In this document: positions 42,999 through 52,718 of the stretch, piece by piece
Position numbering within the stretch: the stretch's first letter is position 1
How the letters are laid out: every line of letters starts with the position of its first letter
NCBI RefSeq assembly: GCF_037095755.1
Contig: NZ_JBAWKJ010000001.1
Coordinates: forward strand, 1,491,001-1,555,000
Source: Sphingopyxis sp. CCNWLW2
Lineage (GTDB): Bacteria > Pseudomonadota > Alphaproteobacteria > Sphingomonadales > Sphingomonadaceae
Length of the DNA stretch: 64,000 nt
Direction: 5' to 3'
Notes under the pieces: generated by a model
What the model saw: the letters and a program-made list of their open reading frames with translations, nothing else
Told to the model about the DNA's origin: nothing
Database searches by the model: none
Translations under genes and position numbers: made by a program

Positions 42999-43490
42999 CT
43001 ATTTCCTTGTCAGCGTGACGAAGCTGTACGCCGGACGGCCGGCGTCGTCGGCAGGATGGTCCTCGCGAGCGGCTTCTTTCCAGTCGGCGGCGGCGGGATA
43101 GTCGATCGCCGCATCGCCCTTGGGCTCAAGCGCGACTTCTGTGAGCTCGATGCGGTCGGCGAGCGGCAGGAACAGGCGATAGATTTCGGCGCCGCCGATC
43201 ACCATCACATGCGGCGCGTTGGCGAGGCGTAGCGCCTCCTCGATCGTCGCCACGGGCTCGGCGCCTTCGTCCTGCCATTCGGCATCGCGGGTGAGGACGA
43301 TGTGGCGGCGGCCTTCGAGGATCGCGGGCAGGCTGTCGAAGGTCTTGCGCCCCATGATCATCGGACGGCCCATCGTGACCTGCTTGAAGCGGCGAAGGTC
43401 GGCGGGCAGGTGCCAGGGCATCTTGCCATTGGCGCCGATCACGCCGTTCGATGCGCGCGCGAGGATCAGCGTGATTTCGGGATGATTCAT
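42999..43490 (-). CDS. folA: Dihydrofolate reductase
   Basis: 163 residues, normal DHFR length. ILARASNGVIGANGKMPWHLPADLRRFK contains the substrate-pocket Trp and Asp, MGRKTFDSLP and VIGGAEIYRLFLPLADRIELT the cofactor sites. It reduces dihydrofolate with NADPH. The ATG at 43490 overlaps the purK stop by 4 bases; a longer frame extends into purK and is rejected. Confidence 0.96.
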   Translation of the reverse strand: MNHPEITLILARASNGVIGANGKMPWHLPADLRRFKQVTMGRPMIMGRKTFDSLPAILEGRRHIVLTRDAEWQDEGAEPVATIEEALRLANAPHVMVIGGAEIYRLFLPLADRIELTEVALEPKGDAAIDYPAAADWKEAAREDHPADDAGRPAYSFVTLTRK

Positions 43491-44560
43491 GCGGGAGAAG
43501 TTCCAACCCAGGTTGCATGGCCAAGCTTTCGGCCGTCGCGGACCTCGGCCTTGCCATAATGATGGACGTGACACGCGGGGTCGGCGAGCAGGTCGGGGAC
43601 CGTCTCGATCCCGCCGCCGATCAGATTGTGCATGACGACGGGCAGCGCCGCGGTGGCGGTGCTGCCGAGCGGCAGGCCGGCGACGGCGCGGATGTGATTT
43701 TCGAACTGGCTGACCACCGCGCCCTCGATCGTCCAATGCCCGCTGTTGTGGACGCGCGGCGCCATCTCGTTGAAGACGGGGCCGTCGTTGCACGCGAAAA
43801 ACTCGCCGGTGAGGACGCCGACATAATCAAGCTCTTCGGCGATCTTTGCCATCAGCGCGCGCGCTCCGTCCTGCTGGTCGAGCACGGCTTGCGGCGGCGG
43901 CAGCGTCGACGTCGCGAGGATGCCGCCTTCGTGGACGTTGACAGGCGAGTCCCAGAAGCGCGTTTCGCCGTCGATGCCGCGCACCAGGATGACCGAAAAT
44001 TCATGCGCGAAGTCGACGAAGCCTTCGAGCACCGCGGCGTGACGGCCGATACCGTCCCATGCCGCATCGGCGTCGGCCGCGGCCATGATGCGCGCCTGTC
44101 CCTTGCCGTCATAGCCCATGCGGACGGTCTTGAGGATCGCGGGTGCGCCGATCTGTTCGAGCGCGGTGTCGAGCGCCGCGCGGTCGGGCACCGCCGCGAA
44201 AGGCGCGGGGCGGCCGCCGAGCCCGGCGACGAAATTCTTTTCGGTCAGCCGGTCCTGCGCGATTTCGAGCCCGGCGGCGCCGGGGCGTACCGCGACATGC
44301 CCCGAAAGGAAACGCACCGTGTCGACGGGCACATTTTCGAATTCATAGGTGACGACATCGCACGTCGCGGCAAAGGCGGCGAGGCGCGGCTCGTCATCCC
44401 ACGCGGCCTGGCTGTGGTGCGCGGTGACTTCGGCCGCGACGCTTGTCGCGTCAGGGGCATAGATGTGGACGCGGTAGCCGAGCTGCGCCGCCGCGACCGC
44501 GAGCATGCGGCCGAGCTGGCCGCCGCCGAGGATGCCGATCGTCGAACCGGGGGAAAGCAC
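43487..44560 (-). CDS. purK: N5-carboxyaminoimidazole ribonucleotide synthase
   Basis: 357 residues of the ATP-grasp superfamily. The N-terminus IGILGGGQLGRMLAVAAAQLGYRVHIY is the PurK signature, with VRMGYDGKGQ in the ATP-grasp loop and EFFACNDGPVFNEMAPRVHNSGH at the metal site. It makes N5-CAIR from AIR, ATP and bicarbonate in purine synthesis. The start codon is GTG at 44560, 6 bases after the purE stop. Confidence 0.96.
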   Translation of the reverse strand: MLSPGSTIGILGGGQLGRMLAVAAAQLGYRVHIYAPDATSVAAEVTAHHSQAAWDDEPRLAAFAATCDVVTYEFENVPVDTVRFLSGHVAVRPGAAGLEIAQDRLTEKNFVAGLGGRPAPFAAVPDRAALDTALEQIGAPAILKTVRMGYDGKGQARIMAAADADAAWDGIGRHAAVLEGFVDFAHEFSVILVRGIDGETRFWDSPVNVHEGGILATSTLPPPQAVLDQQDGARALMAKIAEELDYVGVLTGEFFACNDGPVFNEMAPRVHNSGHWTIEGAVVSQFENHIRAVAGLPLGSTATAALPVVMHNLIGGGIETVPDLLADPACHVHHYGKAEVRDGRKLGHATWVGTSPA

Positions 44561-44566
44561 CGGGGA

Positions 44567-45064
<498 letters not shown>

Positions 45065-45258
45065 TTCAATCCCTCCTGCCCCGGCGTCATCGCGTGTGAA
45101 TCGCCGCCGATCCCCCCTAGCGACTGCTTTGCGTGCGGGCAACGCCGCGCGATTGATGTCGCGGCGTTTACCGATTGGTATCAAGTCGGGACTAGGGTTG
45201 CCGCTCAATATCTCGCGGCATTCGGCCGGGGATCGTGGGTTGGGTTCGGGGACGTTGA

Positions 45259-45903
45259 ATGGATAGCGTAGGGGGGGCACGGATCGCGGTCGACCAGTTC
45301 GGCACCGTCGCCGTAGACTCCATTGAGGACCAGCTGCGGGAAATACGCCGGGAACGCGACGCATTGCGCCGCGAGAACCGCGTGTTGAAGATCGCCGTCG
45401 CCGAGCTCGAACGCGTGTCCGAGCGCGATACGCTGACGCCTTTGTTCAACCGCCGCTATTTCCTGACCGCGATCCACCACCGCATGGCGCGGTTCGAGCG
45501 GCACGCCGAACGCGCCGCGGTCGTCTTTATCGACGTCAACCAGCTCAAATATATCAACGACAATTTCGGCCATGCCGCGGGCGATTTCGCGCTGCTGGAA
45601 ATTGCCAAGCGGCTCGCGGGTTCGATCCGCGCGACCGACGTTGCGGCGCGCATCGGCGGCGACGAATTCGGGCTGATCCTCGACCAGTCGAGTGAGGACG
45701 GCGCGCGCGTGCAGGTCGATCGGCTGTGCGCCGTGCTGACCGCGGCGCCTGCCGAATATGACGGGCACGAAATTGCGCTGTCGGCGTGCTTCGGCGTCGC
45801 GATGCTGCAGACGGGGATGACCGAATCGGACATTTTGGCCGCCGCCGACCGCGATATGTATCGCAGCAAGCAGGGGCTGGGCGGGCTGCCCGGCCACCGC
45901 TAA
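45259..45903 (+). CDS. GGDEF-domain diguanylate cyclase
   Basis: 214 residues: an N-terminal coiled coil (about 22-55, [25 protein letters not shown]) that probably mediates dimerisation, then a GGDEF domain with [18 protein letters not shown] and the intact active site IGGDEF. It should make cyclic di-GMP in the cytoplasm; no inhibitory RxxD is obvious. GGGGA precedes the ATG. No sensory domain is attached, so control may come through the coiled coil or expression. Confidence 0.9.
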   Translation: MDSVGGARIAVDQFGTVAVDSIEDQLREIRRERDALRRENRVLKIAVAELERVSERDTLTPLFNRRYFLTAIHHRMARFERHAERAAVVFIDVNQLKYINDNFGHAAGDFALLEIAKRLAGSIRATDVAARIGGDEFGLILDQSSEDGARVQVDRLCAVLTAAPAEYDGHEIALSACFGVAMLQTGMTESDILAAADRDMYRSKQGLGGLPGHR

Positions 45904-45954
45904 CCGCGCGTTAACCAAAAAAGCGCATCGTCCCCATGACGACAGGGGGGTAAG

Positions 45955-46284
45955 ATGCGGAACCAGACCGACCCATATCTCGACATCCAGAACCGGATTA
46001 CCGGGCAGATCGGGGCGCTCGCCGAAGCGCTGCCGCACTGCGCGCTCGCGCAGATCGTGCAGGGGATCGACGACATCCGCTGCCTCGCGCGCGACAACGG
46101 CTTTGCCGCGGTCGAGACGCTGGCGAGCCGGCTTGAATCGGCGGTTGCGGGAGGCGGTTATCGTGCCGCGATCCTGACCTATCTCGATGCGATGAGCGAC
46201 GCGGCGGCCATGCCGCAGGGGCCGCTGCCGTCGGCCGCGCAGGAAGCGTGGCTCGCCTCGGTCGCGGTGCGGCTGGGTCATTGA
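45955..46284 (+). CDS. Small helical protein of unknown function
   Basis: 109 residues with a strong ribosome-binding site (GGGGGGTAAG). The sequence looks helical throughout, with Cys at 29 and 43 and no membrane segment or known motif. It follows the GGDEF gene by 51 bases on the same strand and might be its partner, but this is only positional. Confidence 0.75.
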   Translation: MRNQTDPYLDIQNRITGQIGALAEALPHCALAQIVQGIDDIRCLARDNGFAAVETLASRLESAVAGGGYRAAILTYLDAMSDAAAMPQGPLPSAAQEAWLASVAVRLGH

Positions 46285-46316
46285 CCGCTCCCGTCTGACA
46301 CTTCAGATCTGACGTC

Positions 46317-46883
46317 ATGGATGCAATCATGCTTGCGCTGGTGGCGGTGCTGCTCGCCAATGCCGATGGGCGCAGCGGGATCGCGCTGTCGCGGCTGGTG
46401 AGCGCGCGCAGTGACCGGCGCGTCACGGTCGTCATCGCTTTTGCGGCTTTCATCATCAACGCGGTCATCGCCGCGGTTGCCGGCGCGATCGCCAACGGGA
46501 TGATCGGGCAGGGGGTGGCGGCGCTGCTCGTCGCGCTTGCGATGCTGTCGGCGGCGGCCGCGCTGCTGTGGCGGATGAAGCCGGCGTCCGATGCGGGCGC
46601 CGACGATGCGTCGCCGGTCCTGCTTGCAGGCCGGATGCTCGCGAACCAGTTCGGCGACCGCAGCCATTTCCTGATCGGCGCGCTCGCCGCGACGAGCGGT
46701 GCGGGGCAATGGGCGGCCGCCGGCGGGCTGGTCGGCTGGACGCTGGCGATGCTGCCCTTCCTCGCCTTTGGCCCGGCGCTCGCCGAGCTGCGCGCGGCGC
46801 GAAACCTGCGCTGGGCGGCGGCCGCGATCCTGATCCTCTGGGGCCTGCGGACCGCGCTCGGAGCGTTCGGATTGATCGGCTGA
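46317..46883 (+). CDS. TMEM165/GDT1-family membrane protein (degenerate motifs)
   Basis: 188 residues, about six hydrophobic segments in two halves. The family's ExGD(K/R)(S/T) motif appears in the second half as NQFGDRSHFLIGALAA. The first half has only NADGRSGIALS, so the acidic residue of the first copy is lost. Relatives move manganese or calcium across membranes. The altered first motif makes transport uncertain. It has a poor ribosome-binding site. Confidence 0.72.
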   Translation: MDAIMLALVAVLLANADGRSGIALSRLVSARSDRRVTVVIAFAAFIINAVIAAVAGAIANGMIGQGVAALLVALAMLSAAAALLWRMKPASDAGADDASPVLLAGRMLANQFGDRSHFLIGALAATSGAGQWAAAGGLVGWTLAMLPFLAFGPALAELRAARNLRWAAAAILILWGLRTALGAFGLIG

Positions 46884-46997
46884 TACGTTCGATTGATTCG
46901 GTTTCATCGTTTTTGTCGATCAAGCTCACCCAAAGCTTCAATGGGAAAGCCGCGCGCCGCTTCGCTATATAGGTGAGGCAACAGAAAGGATGCTCCC

Positions 46998-47459
46998 ATG
47001 TCCGAGAAAAATGACAATGCTCCCGCCGTCGCCGACGCGCTGAATGCGCTGCTCGCCGACAGTTTCGCGCTTTATCTGAAAACGAAAAACTATCACTGGC
47101 ACGTCCAGGGCCCGCATTTTCGCGAGCTGCACCTGCTGTTCGACGAGCAGGCGGCGCAGATTTTCGCGACGACCGACCTGATCGCCGAGCGTGTGCGCAA
47201 AAATGGCGCGTCGACCTTGCGCTCGATCGGCGACGTCAGTCGCCGCGCCTCGATCCGCGACGATGACAGCGCAGGCGTCGATGCCGAGGCGATGATCCGC
47301 ACGCTGGCGGGCGATAACAAGATCCTGCTCGGCCAGCTCAAGGAGGTGAAGGCCGCGGCCGAGGCCGGCGGCGACATTGCGACGAGCGGACTGGTCGACG
47401 GCTGGGCCGACGAGACGCAGCAGCGGATCTGGTTCCTCGAGGCGACGCTGGGCTATTGA
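46998..47459 (+). CDS. dps: Dps-family ferritin-like DNA-protection protein
   Basis: 153 residues. KNYHWHVQGPHFRELHLLFDEQAAQI carries the intersubunit ferroxidase ligands typical of Dps (His, His, Asp, Glu). It should form a 12-subunit shell that oxidises iron with peroxide and protects DNA. AAAGGA lies before the start. It is followed by a bidirectional terminator. Confidence 0.92.
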   Translation: MSEKNDNAPAVADALNALLADSFALYLKTKNYHWHVQGPHFRELHLLFDEQAAQIFATTDLIAERVRKNGASTLRSIGDVSRRASIRDDDSAGVDAEAMIRTLAGDNKILLGQLKEVKAAAEAGGDIATSGLVDGWADETQQRIWFLEATLGY

Positions 47460-47504
47460 TCCTGAGCTCCCTTCCCGCTTGCGGGAGGAGACGGAGCCCA
47501 AACA

Positions 47505-47535
47505 AAAAAGGGCGGCCCGAGAGCCGCCCTTTTCG
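47505..47535. terminator. Bidirectional terminator
   Basis: AAAAGGGCGGC (47507-47517) pairs with GCCGCCCTTTT (47524-47534) around a 6-nt loop, with T-runs on both strands. It ends dps on the plus strand and the cold-shock protein gene on the minus strand. Confidence 0.9.
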
Positions 47536-47556
47536 TTTCTCCGGTTATCCCGCCGA

Positions 47557-48345
47557 TCAGTCCTGATGCGGCTGGATGTTCACCGCGGCGAACTTGCCGC
47601 GGTCGTCGACCTCGATGTCGAACGCGACGCGGTCGCCTTCGTCGAGGCCCGCCATGCCGGCGCGCTGCACCGCGCTGATGTGGACAAAGGCATCGGCCTG
47701 CCCATCGTCGCGCGCGATAAAGCCGAAGCCCTTCGTCGTGTTGAAGAATTTGACGGTGCCCGAGGTGCGTTCACCGGTCAGCTGCCGACGGCCGCGGGCG
47801 CCGCCCGGGGCGCCGCCGGGGCCGCGATCGTCACGCTGGCGCGGAGCGAATTCCTCGACCGGCATCGGCTCGCCTTCGATCTTGAGATCGATGGCCGAAA
47901 CCTTGCCGTTGCGTTCGACGAGCGTGAAGCCGAGCGGCTGGCCCGAAGCGAGACCCTGAAGCCCGGCCTGTTCGACCGCGCTGATGTGGACGAACACGTC
48001 CTCGCCGCCATCGTCGCGGGCGACGAAACCGAAGCCCTTCGATGCGTTGAAGAATTTCACCGTGCCATTGCCTTCGCCGACGACCTGCGCGGGCATGCCG
48101 CCGCCACGTCCGCCGCCGAAGCCGCCGCCGCCACGATCGCCGCCGCCGAAGCCGCCGCGGTCGCCGCCGCCGAAGCCGCCACGATCACCGCCGCCGAAGC
48201 CGCCGCGGTCGCCGAAGCCGCCACCGCGGTTGCCGCCGCCATAGCTGTCGCCGCCATAGGGTGCAGGTTCGAAGCTGTCGAAATTGCCGAAATCATCGCG
48301 CTTGCCGCGCCCCCGCTGGCCGCGGCGATCCTTGTTGAAACTCAT
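47557..48345 (-). CDS. RGG-rich protein with two cold-shock domains
   Basis: 262 residues. Residues 1-85 are Gly/Arg-rich with FGGGDRGG repeats, like RGG boxes of RNA-binding proteins. Two cold-shock domains follow: GTVKFFNASKGFGFVARDD (about 95-160) and GTVKFFNTTKGFGFIARDD (about 195-260), each with the RNP1 and VFVHISAV-type RNP2 motif. Double-domain forms are common in alphaproteobacteria, but the long RGG head is unusual. It probably binds single-stranded RNA as a chaperone. The 260-base upstream spacer may contain a long leader. Confidence 0.92.
   Translation of the reverse strand: MSFNKDRRGQRGRGKRDDFGNFDSFEPAPYGGDSYGGGNRGGGFGDRGGFGGGDRGGFGGGDRGGFGGGDRGGGGFGGGRGGGMPAQVVGEGNGTVKFFNASKGFGFVARDDGGEDVFVHISAVEQAGLQGLASGQPLGFTLVERNGKVSAIDLKIEGEPMPVEEFAPRQRDDRGPGGAPGGARGRRQLTGERTSGTVKFFNTTKGFGFIARDDGQADAFVHISAVQRAGMAGLDEGDRVAFDIEVDDRGKFAAVNIQPHQD
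48115..48235. repeat. 24-bp tandem repeat encoding the RGG region
   Basis: About three and a half copies of a 24-base unit that encodes FGGGDRGG on the minus strand lie inside the cold-shock gene. Copies differ at a few third positions. Such runs can expand or shrink by slippage. Confidence 0.75.
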
Positions 48346-48608
48346 TGTCTAATAGTCGCTTTCGGTTCGTCCATACCCCATTCGATCAGCGCCTTGCGTC
48401 GGACGGGGACGCAGTTCACCATGGGCACAGACTCGCCCCGTGCCTCTAACGGCGCAATATATAGCCTAAATGAACGCCATCTGCGAACGGAAAATTCGAG
48501 TCCCGACCCTGGCGGAAAGCGCGCTTTGCCGCAGCCCCGCGGCGGGCGGCCTGTGCGCACGAAAACCAGTCATTGAGCGGCACGGCCGCTTGGCCTAAGG
48601 CGGCCTCT

Positions 48609-49226
48609 ATGACTGTCTATTTCCACGAAGAAGATTTGCCCGAGGGCGTGCTGGGCTCGGGCGCGGTTGCGATCGATACCGAGACCATGGGGTTGAACCC
48701 GCAGCGCGACCGATTGTGCCTTGTCCAGATCAGCGACGGGTCGGGCGACGAGCATCTCGTCCGCTTCAAGCCCGGCAGCAGCTATGACGCGCCGGTGCTG
48801 AAGGCGATATTGACTGATCCTAATAGGTTGAAATTGTTTCATTTTGCGCGCTTCGACATCGCGGCGCTGCAGCAGGCGCTCGGCGTCGTCACCGCGCCTG
48901 TCTATTGCACCAAGATCGCCTCGAAGCTGATCCGCACCTACACCGACCGGCATGGCCTGAAGGAACTGGTGCGCGAACTCCTGGGCCAGGAAGTGTCGAA
49001 GCAGCAGCAGTCGAGCGACTGGGGCGCCGCCGAGCTCAGCGACGCGCAGCGCGACTATGCCGCGAGCGACGTGCGCTTCCTGCACGCAATGAAAACGATT
49101 CTCGATGTGCGGCTGGCGCGCGAGGGACGCACCGACTTGGCGCAGGCCTGTTTCGATTTCCTGCCGACGCGCGCCGCGCTCGACCTCGCGGGTTGGCCCG
49201 AGGTCGATATTTTCGCCCATACGTGA
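48609..49226 (+). CDS. RNase D-like 3'-5' exonuclease (single DEDD domain)
   Basis: 205 residues, only the DEDD exonuclease domain, without the HRDC domains of full RNase D. The catalytic residues are in AIDTETMGL (ExoI), FHFARFDIAAL (ExoII) and DYAASDVRFL (ExoIII, Y-type). The ATG at 48609 has AAGGCGG upstream. Followed after 18 bases by lptC; short RNase D-like genes commonly precede lptC in alphaproteobacteria. Confidence 0.9.
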   Translation: MTVYFHEEDLPEGVLGSGAVAIDTETMGLNPQRDRLCLVQISDGSGDEHLVRFKPGSSYDAPVLKAILTDPNRLKLFHFARFDIAALQQALGVVTAPVYCTKIASKLIRTYTDRHGLKELVRELLGQEVSKQQQSSDWGAAELSDAQRDYAASDVRFLHAMKTILDVRLAREGRTDLAQACFDFLPTRAALDLAGWPEVDIFAHT

Positions 49227-49244
49227 GAGTGATTCGCGAAGACT

Positions 49245-49883
49245 ATGTCCGAACGCGCCGATCTTGACCGTACGATGCGCCGCATGTGGGCGGCGAGCGG
49301 GTCGAGTCACGACCGTGTCGTGCGCATCCTGCGTTACGGGCTGCCGCTCGTCATCGGCGTCGTCGCGGCGGTTCTTGTCTTTTCGCCCTTCACTCAGCGT
49401 GCCGAGATCAGCTTCCTCTTGTCCAAGGACAAGGTCGAGATGGCCAAGGAGCGAATGAAGGTGACGCGCGCCGAATATCGCGGCCAGGATGCGAAGGGGC
49501 AGCCGTTCGCGCTGCTCGCGGGCAGCGCGGTCCAGAAAAGTTCGGCCGAGCCGATCGTGCGGATGACCGACCTGTCGGGGGCGATCAAGCTCACCGACGG
49601 CCCGGCGACGATCGTCGCGAAGGACAGCGCCTATAATATGGAGACCGAAAAGGTCGCGGTGCCCGGGCTGGTGCAGGTCAAGAGCGCGGGCGGCTATAGT
49701 ATCAACGCGACCAATGTCGCGGTCGACCTCAAGACACGCAGCCTTTTCGGGCAGGGCGGCGTCAATGGCACGTTGAACATTGGCACTTTTTCGGCCAACC
49801 AGCTGGCCGCCGACCTCGACAAACGGATCGTGCGCCTGCAGGGCAATGCGCGGCTGCGGATCAATCAGGGAGTGATCAAATGA
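49245..49883 (+). CDS. lptC: LPS-transport protein LptC
   Basis: 212 residues: an N-terminal membrane segment (YGLPLVIGVVAAVLVFSPF) and a periplasmic beta-jellyroll domain (about 75-210) of the LptC/OstA type. It should pass lipopolysaccharide from the LptBFG extractor to LptA. Its stop overlaps the lptA start by 4 bases. Confidence 0.88.
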   Translation: MSERADLDRTMRRMWAASGSSHDRVVRILRYGLPLVIGVVAAVLVFSPFTQRAEISFLLSKDKVEMAKERMKVTRAEYRGQDAKGQPFALLAGSAVQKSSAEPIVRMTDLSGAIKLTDGPATIVAKDSAYNMETEKVAVPGLVQVKSAGGYSINATNVAVDLKTRSLFGQGGVNGTLNIGTFSANQLAADLDKRIVRLQGNARLRINQGVIK

Positions 49884-50458
49884 ACCGCGTATCGCCGATG
49901 AAAAGCGTGCTGCTCGCCGGCGCGGGCTTTGCGCTGACCAGCCTCGCGCTGCTGTCGGCCGGCACCGGCGGCGACACCGCAGGGGCGCAGGCGCTCGCCA
50001 ACCACAACAGCGCCGCCCCCGTCGATTTCGACGCCGGCAGCATCGAGGTGCAGGACCGCGCCGACCGCGTCGTGCTCGCGGGCAATGTCCGCGTGACGCA
50101 GGCGGGGATGACGCTGACCGCGGCGCGGATGACCGTCGCCTACAGCCGCCAGGGCGGCACCGAAGTCAACCGGCTCGACGCGACCGGCGGCGTCGTGGTG
50201 ACCAAGGGCGACGAGCGCGCATCGGGCAATGTCGCGATCTATGACCTCGACCGGCGGCTGATCACGATGGTCGGCAATGTCCAGCTGACGCAGCGCGGCA
50301 ACCGGCTGAACGGCGGGCGCATGGTGATCGACCTCAGCACCGGGCGCGCGACGGTCGACGGGCGCGGCGCGGCGCGCGGCCCCGACGGCAAACCGATCCA
50401 AGGCGGCACCGGCGGGCGCGTCACCGGCACCTTCACCGTACCGGAAAGAAAGCAGTAA
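49880..50458 (+). CDS. lptA: LPS-transport periplasmic protein LptA
   Basis: 192 residues: a signal peptide to about residue 36 and an OstA/LptA domain starting with DFDAGSIEVQDRADRVVLAGNVRVTQAG. It forms the periplasmic bridge for lipopolysaccharide. It overlaps lptC by 4 bases. The ATPase gene lptB, often next, is not in this window. Confidence 0.9.
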   Translation: MNRVSPMKSVLLAGAGFALTSLALLSAGTGGDTAGAQALANHNSAAPVDFDAGSIEVQDRADRVVLAGNVRVTQAGMTLTAARMTVAYSRQGGTEVNRLDATGGVVVTKGDERASGNVAIYDLDRRLITMVGNVQLTQRGNRLNGGRMVIDLSTGRATVDGRGAARGPDGKPIQGGTGGRVTGTFTVPERKQ

Positions 50459-50562
50459 CCAACGCCTTTAACCGGGCTGCAACCACGCGCCTTCACCAAG
50501 GGTGCGGGACCAGATCATCCGCGGAGCCGGGGGGCGACGCCGCATAGTCGAAAGCAGCCCCC

Positions 50563-50712
50563 ATGCGCTTTTCCCCGATCGTCCCGCCCCGGCGTCCCTT
50601 GTTCGGCCGCCGCCAGGAACCCCCTGTGGTGATCGTGCCGACCCCGACATCCGAAGAACGGCGGCTGATCGACCGCATCATCCGTCACGCGGGCTATCGC
50701 GAGTCGCGCTAG
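50563..50712 (+). CDS. Small basic protein of 49 residues, hypothetical
   Basis: An open frame from an ATG to TAG with a Pro/Arg-rich head (PPRRPLFGRRQEP) and a helical tail (EERRLIDRIIRHAGYRES). It lies between lptA and the ABC exporter gene. There is no clear ribosome-binding site, so support is limited to composition and position. Confidence 0.35.
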   Translation: MRFSPIVPPRRPLFGRRQEPPVVIVPTPTSEERRLIDRIIRHAGYRESR

Positions 50713-50779
50713 CGGTGTGATCCGCTCGTTGCGGTGAACGGCTTGGCGTTCTGTGCATGCGCCCCTACATGGGGCGCGC

Positions 50780-52600
50780 ATGCCGCCTGACACCTCCACT
50801 TCCGCCGACGCCTCGCGCGAGCCGCCCGTCCTTGCGACGCTGCGGCGTTTCCTGCCCTATCTGTGGCCGGCGGGGCAGACCGAGGCCAAGGTCCGCATTG
50901 TCCTCGCGGCGCTGATCGTGCTCGCGTCGAAGGGGGTGCAGCTGTCGATGGGCTTCCTCTATGGCGACGCGATCGACCGGATGGCGCCGGGGATGGAGCC
51001 GGGTGTCGCGATCGCGATCGGATTCCTGCTCGCTTATGCCGGCGCGCGCTTTGCCGGGACCTTGTTCGATAATCTCCGCAACGTCGTGTTCGAACGCGTC
51101 GGGCAGGACGCGACGCGCGAGCTCGCGATCGCGACCTTTCGCCACCTTCACGCGCTGAGCCTGCGCTTCCATCTCGCGCGGCGGACGGGTGAGGTGACCA
51201 AGGTGATCGAGCGCGGCACCAAAAGCATCGATACGATGCTTTATTTCCTGCTGTTCAATATCGCACCGACGATCATCGAGCTGACCGCGGTGCTGGTGAT
51301 TTTCTGGACGAAGTTCAGCTTTGGCCTTGCGGGCGCCACCGCGCTGATGGTCATTGTCTATATCATCTTCACGCGCAAGGTGACCGACTGGCGCAACGCG
51401 CTTCGTGCCCGGATGAACGACCTCGACACGTTGACGATCGGGCGCAGCGTCGACAGCCTGCTCAATTACGAAACGGTCAAATATTTCGGCGCCGAAGCGC
51501 GCGAAGAGGCACGTTATCGCGACGTCGCCGACCAATATGCGCGCGCCGCGGTCAAGAGCGAGAACAGCCTGGCCTGGCTCAACATCGGACAGAGCTTCAT
51601 CACCAACGCCGCGCTGGCGGGGGCGATGGCCTATACGGCATGGGGCTGGTCGAAGGGGCAGTTCCAGGTCGGCGACGTCGTGCTGGTGAACACGTTGCTG
51701 ATGCAATTGTTCCGCCCGCTCGATCTGCTTGGCATGGTCTATCGCACCATTCGCCAGGGGGTGATCGACATGGAGGCGATGTTCCGCCTGATCGACACGC
51801 CGCCCGAGATCAGCGATGCGCCGGACGCGTGGCCGCTGATCGTGAACGGCGGCGCGGTGGCGTTCGAGGATGTCGTCTTCGGCTACGAACCCGACCGGAC
51901 GATCCTCAATGGCGTGAGCTTCGCGGTCGGCGCGGGCGAGACGCTGGCGATCGTCGGGCCGTCGGGGGTGGGCAAGTCGACGATCGCGCGGCTGCTCTTC
52001 CGCTTCTATGATCCGCAGGGCGGGCGCGTGCTGATCGACGATCAGGATATCGCCAAGGTCACGCAGAAAAGCCTGCGCGCCGAGATCGGCATCGTCCCGC
52101 AAGACACGGTGCTGTTCAACGACAGCATCGGGTACAATATCGCCTATGGCCGCGAGGGCGCGAGCGCGGATGAAATTGCCGCGGCGGCCGAGGGCGCGGC
52201 GATCGACGGGTTTATCGCGATCCTGCCGCACGGTTATGACACCGAGGTCGGCGAGCGCGGGCTGAAGCTGTCGGGCGGTGAGAAACAGCGCGTCGCGATC
52301 GCGCGGACATTGCTCAAAAACCCGCCGGTGCTGATCCTCGACGAGGCGACGAGCGCGCTCGACAGCCGCACCGAGGCGGCGATCCAGGACACGCTCGAAC
52401 GGATTGCGGCGCGGCGCACGACCTTGGTTATCGCGCACCGGCTGTCGACGGTGACCGGCGCCGACCGGATCATCGTGCTCGACAAGGGGCGTGTCGCCGA
52501 AACCGGCACGCACGACCAACTGCTCGGCATGCGCGGGCTTTACGCCGACATGTGGGCGCGGCAGCAGGCCGAGCGCGACGAGGGCACCGTCGACGCATGA
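50780..52600 (+). CDS. Atm1/HMT-type ABC exporter (fused permease-ATPase)
   Basis: 606 residues: a six-helix transmembrane domain (about 30-330) with NYETVKYFGAEAREEARY, the hallmark of the Atm1/HMT subfamily, and a nucleotide-binding domain with Walker A GPSGVGKST, signature LSGGEKQR, Walker B ILDEATSALD and an H-loop His. Bacterial Atm1 relatives export glutathione-linked metals or persulfide species; E. coli-like lipid exporters lack that motif. An in-frame GTG at 50753 also exists. Confidence 0.92.
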   Translation: MPPDTSTSADASREPPVLATLRRFLPYLWPAGQTEAKVRIVLAALIVLASKGVQLSMGFLYGDAIDRMAPGMEPGVAIAIGFLLAYAGARFAGTLFDNLRNVVFERVGQDATRELAIATFRHLHALSLRFHLARRTGEVTKVIERGTKSIDTMLYFLLFNIAPTIIELTAVLVIFWTKFSFGLAGATALMVIVYIIFTRKVTDWRNALRARMNDLDTLTIGRSVDSLLNYETVKYFGAEAREEARYRDVADQYARAAVKSENSLAWLNIGQSFITNAALAGAMAYTAWGWSKGQFQVGDVVLVNTLLMQLFRPLDLLGMVYRTIRQGVIDMEAMFRLIDTPPEISDAPDAWPLIVNGGAVAFEDVVFGYEPDRTILNGVSFAVGAGETLAIVGPSGVGKSTIARLLFRFYDPQGGRVLIDDQDIAKVTQKSLRAEIGIVPQDTVLFNDSIGYNIAYGREGASADEIAAAAEGAAIDGFIAILPHGYDTEVGERGLKLSGGEKQRVAIARTLLKNPPVLILDEATSALDSRTEAAIQDTLERIAARRTTLVIAHRLSTVTGADRIIVLDKGRVAETGTHDQLLGMRGLYADMWARQQAERDEGTVDA

Positions 52601-52718
52601 GCGCGTCGGCCGCGGCATTTACAATTTTGTAAGTGATTTCCGCCAATTGAGCCCCGGGGACCAGTCCGTCCCGTGGACGGATGTCGAGGCGAAAGGTGGG
52701 ATTTTGATCAGGCTGGCG

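Noticed and set aside
48115..48235. Possible CRISPR array from regular repeats
   Set aside because: The repeats are contiguous without spacers and lie in frame inside the cold-shock gene.
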